Part shown: piece by piece, positions 27,577 through 35,824 of the stretch
Layout: every line of letters starts with the position of its first letter
Numbering within the stretch: position 1 is the first letter of the stretch
Assembly: GCF_002291145.1 (NCBI RefSeq)
Contig: NZ_NTGE01000102.1
Span: 1 to 64,000, forward strand
Direction of reading: 5' to 3'
Length of the DNA: 64,000 nt
Source of the DNA: Streptomyces sp. SA15
Lineage (GTDB): Bacteria; Actinomycetota; Actinomycetes; Streptomycetales; Streptomycetaceae
Notes under the pieces: generated by a model
What the model was told of the DNA's origin: nothing
Databases searched by the model: none
What the model saw: the letters and a program-made list of their open reading frames with translations, nothing else
Position numbers and translations under genes: made by a program

Positions 27577-28338
27577 ATGAGCGAGACCACCACCGTGAGC
27601 GGGCAGCTCGGCGGCAAAGTCGCCTTGGTCACCGGCGCGAGCCGCGGCATCGGCGCGGCCATCGCCCGTCGCCTGGCCCGGGAGGGCGCGGCCGTGGCGA
27701 TCACGTACAACTCGTCTCCCGGCCACGCCGACAAGGTCGTCGAGGGCATCACGGCCGAAGCCGGCAGGGCGGTCGCCATCGCGGCCGATGCGGGGGACGC
27801 GGTAGCGGTCCGAGCCGCCGTCAACGGCACCGTGGAGGCCTTCGGTCGCCTGGACATCCTGGTGAACAACGCCGGGGGCGGTCCCTTCGGACCGTTCGAG
27901 CAACTCACGGTCGACGACTTCGACCGGTCCGTCGCGGTGAACATGCGCTCGGTGTTCGTGGCCACCCAGGAGGCGCTGCGGCACATGGGGGACGGCGGCC
28001 GGATCATCTCGATCGGCAGCGTCTTCGCAGAGCGGATGCCGATTCCGAACGGCACGACGTACTCGCTCACCAAGGCGGCCATCGGCGGTTTCACCCGGGC
28101 GCTGGCCCGGGAACTGGGGCCGAGGGCGATCACGGTGAACAACATCCAGCCCGGTCCGATCGACACCGACGGCAATCCGGCTGACGGTGACCTCGCCCCG
28201 GTGATGATCCCACTGACCCCGGCAGGACGGTTCGCCTCCCCCGAGGAGCTGACCGGCCTGATCGTCTACCTTGCCGGCCCCGAGTCGGGCTACGTGACGG
28301 GCGCGACGATCAACATCGACGGCGGCTACACGGTCTGA
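27577..28338 (+). CDS. short-chain dehydrogenase, 3-oxoacyl-ACP reductase-like
   Basis: A 253-residue classical SDR: VTGASRGIGAAIARRLAREG, ILVNNAGGG, Ser in IISIGSVFAER, YSLTKAA catalytic pair, and the FabG-like end TGATINIDGGYTV. NAD(P)H-dependent oxidoreductase. ATG 27577 directly follows the NmrA stop, so it is translationally coupled. Fragments of a quinone reductase-like tail (TLDDLIKPVIEVCEFYG near 28388) and of an aldo/keto reductase follow. Confidence 0.92.
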   Translation: MSETTTVSGQLGGKVALVTGASRGIGAAIARRLAREGAAVAITYNSSPGHADKVVEGITAEAGRAVAIAADAGDAVAVRAAVNGTVEAFGRLDILVNNAGGGPFGPFEQLTVDDFDRSVAVNMRSVFVATQEALRHMGDGGRIISIGSVFAERMPIPNGTTYSLTKAAIGGFTRALARELGPRAITVNNIQPGPIDTDGNPADGDLAPVMIPLTPAGRFASPEELTGLIVYLAGPESGYVTGATINIDGGYTV

Positions 28339-28455
28339 GCCGCTCGAGCATTCAGGGACGCGGCAGGTCGGGCGCCGAACCGACGACGCTGGACGATCTG
28401 ATCAAGCCGGTGATCGAGGTCTGCGAGTTCTACGGCACCGTTCCGTGGCGCGGTC

Positions 28456-28704
28456 CGCGAGCTGAGCTCACTGGCTCAAAGCAAGGGCATCTCGGTCACC
28501 CAGCTGGCGCTGGCCTGGCTGCTCGCACAGGGCGACGACATCGTGCCCATCCCGGGCACCCGCAGCCCGCGGCGTCTGGAAGAGAACGTGGCCGCCGCGC
28601 AGGTCACGCTCACGTCCGAGGACCTCGCCCGCCTCCAGGAGATCCTGCCGCACGGATCGGCCGGCTCCCGCTACCCGGCGGGAGTGATGCCGGCCTGGCA
28701 GTAA
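28456..28704 (+). pseudogene. aldo/keto reductase, C-terminal fragment
   Basis: The frame to TAA 28704 reads LAQSKGISVTQLALAWLLAQ, DIVPIPGTRSPRRLEENVAA and LTSEDLARLQEILP, the last ~82 residues of an AKR of the type intact at 39078-40055. There is no barrel start. Just upstream, 28370-28440 reads TLDDLIKPVIEVCEFYG, which resembles the end of a flavodoxin-like NAD(P)H oxidoreductase. Two different gene tails are therefore juxtaposed. Confidence 0.65.
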
Positions 28705-29013
28705 CCCTGGCTATTCGAGTCACCCGTACTCCGGAAGACATGATCGCTGGTGGGTCGCGCCAACGAAGAGTCGTCAGCACAGCAGGTAGGTGCTGAGGCA
28801 CGACGTGCGGGACGAACCTCCAGCGCCACTCACAAAGCAAGGCGCACCCATGTCATTTTCCTGGGCCCCCGAGGTGATCGAAATCTTCGGCGCACCGGGA
28901 GAATTTCCCTCTGCCCATATGCCCGTCGGGGATGTCGCAACACGTCGCAGCACGATGGAACCCGTTCACGCCATGATCGACAAGGGGTGGGCCCCGCCAA
29001 GCAAGACACCGTC
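28705..29013. other. stretch without a recognised gene; possible short ORF
   Basis: A + frame from ATG 28850 reads SFSWAPEVIEIFGAPGEF then MPVGDVATRRSTMEPVHAM before running antisense into the CMD gene. It could be the head of a lost gene, but I do not recognise the family. Confidence 0.3.
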
Positions 29014-29472
29014 TCACGTACTCCGATTCGCCAGTACCGGGTGCTTGCTCATGATCGAGACCCGGTTGAACGCGTTGATGGTGACCGCCACCCAGATCGC
29101 AGCGGAGATCTGGTCATCGGTGAGCACCTGTCGAGCGGCCTCGTAGGCGGTTTCCTGTGCGACGGCATCGGTGGGGTCGGTCGTGGCCTCGGCCAGTGCG
29201 AGGGCCGCGCGTTCCACGGGCGTGAACACCTCGGTGTCCCGCCAGGCGGCCAGCACTCCCAGCCGCTGCGCCGTCTCACCCGCGCGCACGGCGGCCTTGG
29301 TGTGGATGTCGAGGCAGTAGGCGCAGCCATTGATCTGCGACACGCGGAGGTTGATCAGCTCTACGACGGTGCGGTCGAGCCCCGCTTCGGCGGCAACCGC
29401 GCGCACCGCTTCCGACGTCTGCACCAGGGCGTGGAAGGCCTTGGGGCTCTGTTTGTCGATGTAGATCCGCAT
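29014..29472 (-). CDS. carboxymuconolactone decarboxylase-family (AhpD-like) protein
   Basis: A 152-residue AhpD/CMD-fold protein. The redox motif is NGCAYCLDIHTKAAVRAGE (CxxC plus downstream His), followed by LGVLAAWRDTEVFTPVERAA. Such proteins act as peroxidase partners or alkylhydroperoxidases. GCGGGAGAC before ATG 29472 fixes the start; the longer frame to 29574 covers the promoter. It is divergent from the pirin gene, and a GTTGATGTGACAAC site lies between them. Confidence 0.92.
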   Translation of the reverse strand: MRIYIDKQSPKAFHALVQTSEAVRAVAAEAGLDRTVVELINLRVSQINGCAYCLDIHTKAAVRAGETAQRLGVLAAWRDTEVFTPVERAALALAEATTDPTDAVAQETAYEAARQVLTDDQISAAIWVAVTINAFNRVSIMSKHPVLANRST

Positions 29473-29528
29473 GTCTCCCGCTCGCTGTGTACTTGCTTTG
29501 GCCTTCACCCTAAGATCATGGCATCGTA

Positions 29529-29542
29529 GTTGATGTGACAAC
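29529..29542. promoter_or_regulatory. MarR-type operator between CMD and pirin genes
   Basis: GTTGATGTGACAAC is an inverted repeat (GTTG...CAAC) 57 bp from the CMD start and 25 bp from the pirin start. It matches the two sites before the NmrA operon at 12 to 13 of 14 positions. Confidence 0.55.
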
Positions 29543-29566
29543 AATATTTCACGGGAGGTGGTCTCG

Positions 29567-30556
29567 GTGAGCAATGTCGAAGCCGAGCCGGCAGTGATGA
29601 GATGCGGGTCACCGGTCGACGACGTGCGGCCGGCCGGGCCGCCACGGGTCGACGTGCTCCCCGCACGGGATGTGCCCCTGGGCGGACCGCGCTCGATGAC
29701 GGTGCGGCGGACGCTGCCGCAGCGGGACCGGACGCTGATCGGCGCCTGGTGCTTCGCCGACCACTACGGTCCCGACGAGGTCGTCGACAGGGGAGGCATG
29801 GCGCTGCCCCCGCATCCGCACACCGGCCTGCAGACGGTGACCTGGCTGTTCGGCGGGGAGGTCGAGCACCGCGACACGCTCGGCACCCACGCCTTCGTGC
29901 GGCCCGGGGAAATCAACCTTATGACGGGCGGGTACGGCATCGCCCACTCGGAGGTCTCCACCCCGCGCACGACCGTCGTCCACGGCGTCCAGCTGTGGGT
30001 GGCGCTGCCGGAGGAACATCGGAATGCCGAACGGGACTTCCAGCACTATGTGCCCGAGCCCGTGCGGATGGAGGGGGCCGAGATCAGGGTCTTCCTCGGC
30101 TCGCTCGCCGGTGACGTCTCTCCGGTACGGACGTTCACGCCGCTGCTCGGCGCCGAGATCATCCTCGAACCGCGTATGACGGTCGCCCTCTCCATGGACA
30201 CCGACTTCGAGCACGGCCTTCTCGTGGACAGCGGGGACGTCCGCGTGGCCGACACGCTGCTGCACCGGGCGGAGCTGGGCTATGTCCCGCCGGGTGCCGA
30301 CGCGTTGACGCTGACGAACGAGTCGGACGGTCCGGCGCGGACGATTCTGCTCGGCGGCACCCCCTTCGAGGAGGAGATCGTCATGTGGTGGAACTTCATC
30401 GGCCGCAGCCACGAGGACATCGTCAAGGCCCGCGAGGACTGGGAGGCCTCCTCCGACCGCTTCGGCACCATCGAGGGATTTCCCGGGGGCCGGCTTCCCG
30501 CGCCCACCCTGCCCAATGCCACCATCAGGCCGCGTCGCAACCCTCCGCGTCGCTGA
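29567..30556 (+). CDS. pirin family protein
   Basis: A 329-residue bicupin of the pirin family. The iron-binding histidines are in LPPHPHTGLQTVTWLFGGEV, EHRDTLG and GGYGIAHSE. Pirins are redox-sensitive regulators or quercetinase-like dioxygenases. GTG 29567 is chosen because GGGAGG ends 8 bp upstream; GTG 29558 overlaps it. A GNAT gene follows after 23 bp on the same strand. The divergent CMD partner and shared operator suggest an oxidative or quinone stress response. Confidence 0.92.
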   Translation: MSNVEAEPAVMRCGSPVDDVRPAGPPRVDVLPARDVPLGGPRSMTVRRTLPQRDRTLIGAWCFADHYGPDEVVDRGGMALPPHPHTGLQTVTWLFGGEVEHRDTLGTHAFVRPGEINLMTGGYGIAHSEVSTPRTTVVHGVQLWVALPEEHRNAERDFQHYVPEPVRMEGAEIRVFLGSLAGDVSPVRTFTPLLGAEIILEPRMTVALSMDTDFEHGLLVDSGDVRVADTLLHRAELGYVPPGADALTLTNESDGPARTILLGGTPFEEEIVMWWNFIGRSHEDIVKAREDWEASSDRFGTIEGFPGGRLPAPTLPNATIRPRRNPPRR

Positions 30557-30579
30557 CCTCACTCAGAAAGGCACCCCCC

Positions 30580-30918
30580 ATGAGCCAGCCTTCTGCCGCC
30601 CCGGTCGTCGAGCGGGTGGACGTGCATCATCGGTACGAGGTCGTGGTCGACGGCAAGCGCGCCGGCGTGACCGAGTACCGCGATCACGGTGAGCAGCGAG
30701 TGTTCTTCCACACGGAGGTCGACGACGCCTACGCCGGACAGGGCCTGGCCGCACAGCTGGTGCGGCAGGCGCTCACCGACACGCGCGACTCCGGGAAGCG
30801 GATCGTCCCGGCCTGCCCGTACGTGGCCAAGTTCTTGAAGAGGCATGACGAGTTCGCCGACATCGCCGACCCGGTGACCCCTGAGATCCTGCGGTGGCTG
30901 GTGGGGCAGCTGGGCTGA
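30580..30918 (+). CDS. GNAT-family N-acetyltransferase (YjdJ-like, minimal)
   Basis: A 112-residue short GNAT protein. It has YEVVVDGKRAGVTEYRDHGE, the acetyl-CoA loop EVDDAYAGQGLAAQLVRQAL and the end VPACPYVAKFLKRHDEFADI, typical of the minimal NATD1/YjdJ-like acetyltransferases. AGAAAGG precedes ATG 30580. It is in an operon with the pirin gene 23 bp upstream. Substrate unknown. Confidence 0.9.
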   Translation: MSQPSAAPVVERVDVHHRYEVVVDGKRAGVTEYRDHGEQRVFFHTEVDDAYAGQGLAAQLVRQALTDTRDSGKRIVPACPYVAKFLKRHDEFADIADPVTPEILRWLVGQLG

Positions 30919-30973
30919 CTGGTCGCCGCCCGGCCACTGCGGGTCTCCACAAGGAACAGCGGCCGAGGGTGCG

Positions 30974-31064
30974 TTACGGCGTCATGGCCATCACCCGCGC
31001 ACCACGGGCGATGGCCGGCTGCACCGCGAAGGTCCCCGCGCCTGCGGCGGCATGGATCAGCGCT
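30974..31064 (-). pseudogene. quinone oxidoreductase, small Rossmann-fold fragment
   Basis: On the minus strand the reading ALIHAAAGAGTFAVQPAIAR, GARVMAMTP-stop matches the nucleotide-binding segment of MDR quinone oxidoreductases (VLIHAAAGGVGTFAVQLAKARGA), with one Gly-Val missing. Only ~30 residues remain. Confidence 0.45.
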
Positions 31065-31074
31065 GAGCACCACC

Positions 31075-31305
31075 GTGACCAAGGCCCGTACGACACCGGC
31101 TTCCGCCATGCCAACCCTTGCGCCGACGGCCGCTCGCCCCCGCCCGGCCGCCACCACCCTGCTCCGGGCCGCCACCACCCTGCGCCATGCCGTCACCGGC
31201 GGCGCCGCGCTCCTGTGGACCGCGCTCGTCGTCATACCCGCGTACTGGCTGTTCTTGACCAGCCTGCGCGGCCGTACGGACTTCACCACCGCCGGCCCGC
31301 CAGCC
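31075..31305 (+). pseudogene. ABC sugar-transport permease, N-terminal fragment (tentative)
   Basis: From ATG 31075 the frame gives an Ala/Pro-rich start and then AALLWTALVVIPAYWLFLTS, LRGRTDFTTAGPPA, which resembles the cytoplasmic tail and first transmembrane helix of CUT1-type permeases. Homology ends near 31305, where it meets the FAH pseudogene on the other strand. Confidence 0.4.
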
Positions 31306-31399
31306 CGCACGGCTCTTCGTCCCGCCGCCTCGCGGTGGTCCGCTCCCTCGAACACTTCGCGTTCCTGAATATTGACGCGCATGTCATGGCAGCCGGTGG

Positions 31400-32329
31400 C
31401 GGGCGGGCGGCACGGGGACGGGTTCCGGGCCTCGACGACGGTGTTGCGGATGGTGCCGATGCCCTCCACGGTCATGGTGACGGTGTCTCCGGGGACGAGG
31501 GGTGGTGGTTCGAACAGGCTGCGGCCGCCCCATAGTTCGGCCAGGCAGCCGCCGTTGCCGCTGGTGCCGGAGCCGAGGACGTCGCCGGGATGGACCCAGG
31601 TGCCGCGGGAGGCGTAGGCGACCATGTCCTCGAATGTCCAGGCCATGTGGGCGAGTTGGTCCTGTCTGACCGTCTGGCCGTTGACGTCGACGGTGAGTTC
31701 CAGGTCGAGGAAGCCGTCGGTGGTGCGGTGGGGTTCGAGTTCGTCGGCGGTGACGAGCCAGGGGCCGAGGGTGGTGGCGGTGTCCTTGCCCTTGGCGGGG
31801 CCGAGTTTGACGCGCATTTCGCGGCCCTGGATGTCGCGGGCGGACCAGTCGTTGAGGATGGTGTAGCCGAGGATATGTTCCCGGGCCTGCTCGGGGGTGA
31901 GGTCCCGGCCGGTCCGGCCGATGACGGCGGCCACCTCCAACTCGAAGTCGAAGCGTCGGCAGCCCGGCGGCACCGGACGTCGTCGCGGGCGCCGATCACC
32001 GCGTAGGGGTTGGTGAAGTAGAACGCGGGCGCGGCGTACCACTCATCCGGAACGGTGTCGCCGTAGCCCCGGGCGACGCCCTCGACATGACCTTCGAAGG
32101 TCATGAAGTCCCGTACGGTCGGCCGCTGGAGCGGCGGCAGTAGCCGGACGTCGGCGAGGGGCACGGGGAGGGAGCGGGCTAGAGCGCGTACCCCCGCGGT
32201 GCGCAGGGCGTGCTCGCCCTCCACGACGAGGTCCAGGAGGTCGACCGGTTCGTCGAAAGGGTGGACCGCTGCACCCTGGACGACGCCGGAGCGCTTCTCG
32301 TCGGCGTGGAGGAAGGTGGCGTACTTCAT
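31400..32329 (-). pseudogene. fumarylacetoacetate hydrolase-family protein, frameshifted, 3' end lost
   Basis: From ATG 32329 the frame reads VRLLPPLQRPTVRDFMTFEG, YFTNPYAVIGARDDV; one missing C near 31978 shifts the frame. It continues PPGCRRFDFELEVAAVIGRT, YTILNDWSARDIQ, RSLFEPPPLVPGDTVTM and GIGTIRNTVV. The metal-binding E-x-E (FELE) is intact. The enzyme would hydrolyse C-C bonds in acylpyruvate-type substrates of aromatic degradation. No stop follows the natural end, so the 3' end is also broken. Its ATG overlaps the stop of the MFS gene (ATGA), showing an original operon. Confidence 0.8.
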
Positions 32330-32756
32330 GCCTGGCTCTCTTCCATGACGGCCGTGTCGGTCGCGCGGCGCCGGACACCGAGGAAGACAGCTGCGATCAC
32401 GGCGGCGACCACGCAGGCCGCGGCGGTGAGGATGAGTGCGTTGTTGTAGAGGCCAGCCCCTTGGCGCGCGCGGCCGGGGTAGGTGTGCCCGCGGTGATGA
32501 CCGCGAGGGAGGCGGGGAAGAGGGCCGCGGCGCCGATGCCCGACAGGGCCTGCCCGGTGATCAGCTGGGCGGCGGTGTCGGACGTGCCCGAGACCAGGTA
32601 GCCGACCGCGGCCAGCAGGGCGCCGCCCACCAGCAGTTTCTTACGGCCGTACAGGTCGCCGAGGACACCGAAGGTCAGCGCCAGCACCGCGGCGGGGACG
32701 AGGAAGGCGTCGCTGATCCAGGTCAGTTCCGCGCCGGAGGTCTGCAGGGAGCGCTG
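32326..32756 (-). pseudogene. MFS transporter with large internal deletion and lost start
   Basis: About 32480-32756 reads SLQTSGAELTWISDAFLVPA, GVLGDLYGRKKLLVGGALLA and GIGAAALFPASLAVITAGT (helices 1-4 of an EmrB/QacA-type exporter). About 32326-32460 then reads LYNNALILTAAACVVAAVIA, FLGVRRRATDT (last helix and tail). Helices 5-13 are gone. The stop overlaps the FAH start. The N-terminus joins, at about 32757, a TetR tail on the opposite strand. Confidence 0.72.
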
Positions 32757-32758
32757 GG

Positions 32759-32934
32759 GGCACGGCGAGATCAGGGCCGACGTGGACGGTGGTCAGGCGG
32801 GAGCGCTGCTCGCCGTGTGCTACTTCTCGACGGTCCTGCGCTGGATCCGGGAGGAACCCGCGCCCTTCGAGCTCCCCGACCGCCTCGACGGGGCCCTCGA
32901 CATCGTCCTCCGCGGCATCCTCACCGCCTCGTGA
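32759..32934 (+). pseudogene. TetR-family regulator, C-terminal fragment
   Basis: The + frame reads EIRADVDGGQAGALLAVCYF, STVLRWIREEPAPFELPDRL, DGALDIVLRGILTAS-stop, the normal last ~58 residues of a TetR protein. The DNA-binding domain is absent. The remnant is divergent from the MFS-FAH operon, so a deletion removed the regulator's head, the promoter region and the start of the MFS gene in one event. Confidence 0.6.
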
Positions 32935-33104
32935 CGGAGCAGGCGGTGGTCTTTGTCGCGGTGAGGCTCGGCGTACCCCGCACCTGACCTGCGCCAGCGG
33001 AACCTGGCCCGGAACTGCCGGGACCCGCTGAGGCGGCGTCCGGCGACGTTGCACCGGAGCCCAGGGCGGCCCGGCGTCTCCCGTGCGACCGCGATCCCGG
33101 CTCA

Positions 33105-33352
33105 TCAGGCAAGGTGATCAGACGGCACGCTCACTGCCCGGCTGACGTGCCCGGTGGGCGCGCAGTCACTGAACGCCCGGCTGACGTTGAGGTCGTGGTC
33201 CCAGCGGGGGAAATTGCTGGAGGTGACGTGGACGCGCAGGCGAGGGCCGGCGCGGAGCACGTAACTGGTGGACTGCATGTCGGCGGCATGTCCGTGAACT
33301 CGCCCGGTGCGGTGCCCGTCCGTAGGATCCCGTCGACGACGTTCCGGGTCAC
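33105..33352 (-). pseudogene. CocE/NonD-type hydrolase, C-terminal fragment, frameshifted
   Basis: On the minus strand, TRNVVDGILRTGTAPGEFTD continues after a shift near 33285 as STSYVLRAGPRLRVHVTSSN, FPRWDHDLN and ends at 33105. This is the C-terminal jelly-roll (LRxxxRLRVxVTSSNFPRWDRNLN) of X-Pro dipeptidyl peptidase-like CocE hydrolases. The catalytic alpha/beta domain is missing. Confidence 0.6.
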
Positions 33353-33379
33353 GCCCTCGCGGAGAACAGGCCCTCGGCT

Positions 33380-33622
33380 GCTGCTGGCCCGCCCCTACTA
33401 CCACTCGGCCCAGCTGGGCCGCGCGAAGGCGCGGTTGCGCGAGCTCAACGAGCGGGACCCGGTCGAGCACTACGCGCACCTGTTGCTGGGCCGCGCCCTG
33501 CAAGGGCCTGCGCGATCCACCGGCATCATGGCGCCCGCCGGTGCGTCCGGCCCGTACCAACGCCAGGGCCGCCACGACGAGGCGGAACCCTGGCTGCGCA
33601 TCGCCGCGGCCTTCACCCGCAA
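33380..33622 (+). pseudogene. TPR protein fragment
   Basis: The + frame reads LARPYYHSAQLGRAKARLRE, LNERDPVEHYAHLLLGRALQ, an unrelated ~17-residue insert, then RQGRHDEAEPWLRIAAAFT. These are two consecutive TPR units of a common small Streptomyces TPR protein (usually ~125-140 aa). Head and tail are missing and the insert is abnormal. Confidence 0.5.
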
Positions 33623-33717
33623 CCCTCCCCGCCACCGACTGAACAGGCGGGCAGGGCCGCCGCGGTTCACACCGGCGGCGCCCACGGCCAGCCACAGCTG
33701 CCACGCACGCACTGGGC

Positions 33718-33758
33718 GTTGACGGGTCACCTAGCATCCTGGCAGGTGACCCGTCAAC
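33718..33758. promoter_or_regulatory. long inverted repeat in the MarR promoter
   Basis: GTTGACGGGTCACCT (33718-33732) and its exact complement AGGTGACCCGTCAAC (33744-33758) flank an 11-bp spacer, ending 20 bp before the MarR start. Each arm resembles the GTTGATGTGTCAAC sites upstream of the NmrA and pirin genes (11 of 14 matches). Probably the autoregulatory operator. Confidence 0.7.
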
Positions 33759-33778
33759 GGTCACTTACACTCATCTAC

Positions 33779-34246
33779 ATGAAGGAGACGGCGCGGTGGT
33801 TGACCCCGGAGGAGCAGCACGCGTGGCGGAGTTTTGTGCGGTTGCACGAGCGGCTGGGTGGCCGGTTGTCGCGTTTGTTGCAGGCCCAGTCGAAGCTGTC
33901 GGCCGCGGACTTCGCGGTCCTGGTCAATCTGACGGATGTGCCGGAGGGGCGACAGCGTTACCAGGACCTGTGCCGTGATCTGGAGTGGGAGAAGAGCCGG
34001 ATGTCCCATCACATCGCGCGGATGGCCGGCCGGGGGCTGGTGGTGCGGGAGGAAGCCCCTGATGACGCGCGGGGGGCCTTCGTGGTGATCACTCCGGCGG
34101 GGCGGGAGGCGATCGAGGCGGCGGCTCCGCGCCATGTGGAGGCGGTGCGCGAGTTGTTCCTGGACCATGTCACGCCGGCTGAGCTGCGGATGCTGGGCGA
34201 GATCTCCAGTCGTGTGGTGGCGAAGCTGGACGAGGACCCGGCCTGA
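33779..34246 (+). CDS. MarR-family transcriptional regulator
   Basis: A 155-residue winged-helix regulator: ARWLTPEEQHAWRSFVRLHE, LSAADFAVLVNLTDVPEGRQ, recognition region LCRDLEWEKSRMSHHIARMA, wing REEAPDDARGAFVVITPAGR. It resembles the MarR proteins that respond to phenolics or oxidants and repress redox genes. ATG 33779 is preferred over the upstream ATG 33719, which lies inside the operator palindrome. Shared half-sites suggest it may also control the NmrA-SDR and CMD/pirin genes. Confidence 0.92.
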   Translation: MKETARWLTPEEQHAWRSFVRLHERLGGRLSRLLQAQSKLSAADFAVLVNLTDVPEGRQRYQDLCRDLEWEKSRMSHHIARMAGRGLVVREEAPDDARGAFVVITPAGREAIEAAAPRHVEAVRELFLDHVTPAELRMLGEISSRVVAKLDEDPA

Positions 34247-34305
34247 GCCCGGACGGCTTCACTCGAGCCCCGGGTTTCCGGCCGCTCGGGCGAAGGCGTG
34301 GTTTC

Positions 34306-34700
34306 TCAGGCGGCGCCGTGCAGCAGACGCGCCAGTTCGCCGTCCACGTCCAGACCGTCGGCCTCCCGGCCGGCCGGGACCGACTGATACGTGCGCTGCA
34401 GCCACTGCGCCACCGTGGCGAGGGGAGCGGTGAGGCGAGCGGTCCCCTGGGGGGACGACAGAGCGATGTTCGGCTCGGCATCGGGCCCGTGCCCGACCGG
34501 CCAGATGTGCACATCGCCCTGCCCGCTCGGCCTCAGCAGGCCTTGGGCCGGCAGATCGCGGGCCAGGACCCACGGGACTGAGCGGTCGGTGTCGGTATGG
34601 AAGACCCAGGTGCACGGCAAACGGGTCGCGCGCCAGGCGGGTCGGCACGGCGATCCGCTCATCCGACGCGAGCACGAACTCGGTGTACAGCAATGGCCCG
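34306..34700 (-). pseudogene. SsgA-like (SALP) sporulation/cell-division protein, frameshifted
   Basis: The head reads LLYTEFVLASDERIAVPTRL, ARDPFAVHL in one frame. After a shift near 34615 the rest continues TWVFHTDTDRSVPWVLARDL, RPSGQGDVHIWPVGHGP, LTAPLATVAQWLQRTYQSVP and ELARLLHGA-stop at 34306. SsgA-like proteins are restricted to sporulating actinomycetes and guide septation and spore wall synthesis. The first 10-20 residues also look replaced. One frameshift destroys an otherwise recognisable gene. Confidence 0.75.
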
Positions 34701-34723
34701 GCAAGGGAGTGTGCGCATATTTG

Positions 34724-34737
34724 CTTGGTGCATCAAC
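34724..34737. promoter_or_regulatory. possible half-conserved MarR-type site
   Basis: CTTGGTGCATCAAC matches the palindrome GTTGATGCATCAAC at 12 of 14 positions, with one good half. It lies upstream of the SsgA-like and racemase remnants. Confidence 0.3.
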
Positions 34738-34867
34738 TATCTTGGTAGGGGGCACAACGTTTCCGCGCGCTGATGGTCGTACGCCTCCCTCGCGACGTTC
34801 CGCGACCTTCACCATGAGAGGCCCCCGAATCCGGCTCGCTTCGCCCGGACGTCAGAGAAGCACGCCC

Positions 34868-34950
34868 ATGACCGCGCCGTTCCGCCTCATCAGCACCGTC
34901 GACTACCACACCGCCGGCGAACCTTCCGCCTCGGTATCGGGGTGGTGATG
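34868..34950 (+). pseudogene. proline racemase/4-hydroxyproline epimerase family, N-terminal fragment
   Basis: From ATG 34868 the frame reads PFRLISTVDYHTAGEP and then, after one lost base, FRLGIGVV. The YHTAGEPFR motif is the conserved start of the proline racemase family. Only ~27 residues remain before homology ends, and both catalytic cysteines are absent. Confidence 0.5.
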
Positions 34951-35132
34951 CGGCGGTGTGACGACGATTTCGCTGTCGGCCGGCGGAGCACGAGCGGCGG
35001 CCGGCCATCGCTTCGTGAGGGTGAAGGGCGCACGACCATGCGGACGCCGCCAGCGTGGCGTGCGTCCGGCCGTGGCGCGCGTGGTGTGCCCTGAGATGTC
35101 AGGACGGCTCACACGCGAAGGAGACACACGGC

Positions 35133-35525
35133 ATGTTCGGACAATCGCAGGCGTTCAGCGGCTTCTCGGTCGACGACCTCGGCGAGGCCCGCCGGTTCTA
35201 CGGTGAGGTTCTCGGCCTCCAGGTGGAGGAGGCCGGGCAGGGGAACATGCGGACGCTGATCCTCAAGCTCGGCAGCGGCGCGGACGTCTTCGTCTACCCC
35301 AAGGAGACGCACACCCCTGCGACGTTCACGATTCTCAACTTCCCAGTGGACGACATCGGGGCCGCGGTCGGTGAACTCGAGCGGCGCGGCGTGACCCTTG
35401 AGCGCTACGCCGGATTCGACCATGACGAGAAGGGCATCGTGCGGGTTGGCAACGGCGGCCCTGCGGCGATCGCGTGGTTCACCGACCCCGCCGGGAACGT
35501 CCTCTCCGTGCTCCAGGAGAACTGA
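35133..35525 (+). CDS. VOC-family (glyoxalase-like) protein
   Basis: A 130-residue VOC-fold protein: FSVDDLGEARRFYGEVLGLQ, VFVYPKETHTPATFTILNFP, VDDIGAAVGELERRGVTLER and the end FTDPAGNVLSVLQEN. It has the two beta-alpha-beta-beta-beta modules of glyoxalase/bleomycin-resistance proteins. Metal ligands are not obvious, so the function is open. AAGGAGACAC before ATG 35133 sets the start. It stands alone. Confidence 0.9.
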   Translation: MFGQSQAFSGFSVDDLGEARRFYGEVLGLQVEEAGQGNMRTLILKLGSGADVFVYPKETHTPATFTILNFPVDDIGAAVGELERRGVTLERYAGFDHDEKGIVRVGNGGPAAIAWFTDPAGNVLSVLQEN

Positions 35526-35824
35526 CCATTCGTTGCGAGCGCCTGAGCGAGCCTGTGGCCCGGCGGCTGTAGGCGGCGGACGATGACGATCGGGGCGAGT
35601 TGGAGAAGCCGCGCGCATTCGACGGCGAGCGCGATGGTGGAGAAGGGCTGGGACTTTTCGGCGCGATCAACCTTGGTGAAGAGCATTTCCTGATCAAGGT
35701 TGGTCCTGGTCGTCCTGGTGGACCTGGTGGTCCTGGCCGATCAGGGGGTCGGTGCCGAAGCCGGACTGTCCTGCCCGACGCTCGGCGAGACCGCACCGTC
35801 CGCAGGTCGCCGCCGGGCGGCTCC
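35526..35824. other. stretch without a supported gene
   Basis: About 300 bp. A minus-strand frame includes LFTKVDRAEKSQPFSTIALA VECARLL, which might be a decayed XRE-type helix-turn-helix, but support is too thin to call it. Confidence 0.3.

Noticed and set aside
35405..35686. Possible XRE-type regulator on the minus strand
   Set aside because: Only ~25 residues hint at a helix-turn-helix. Not enough to support a call.
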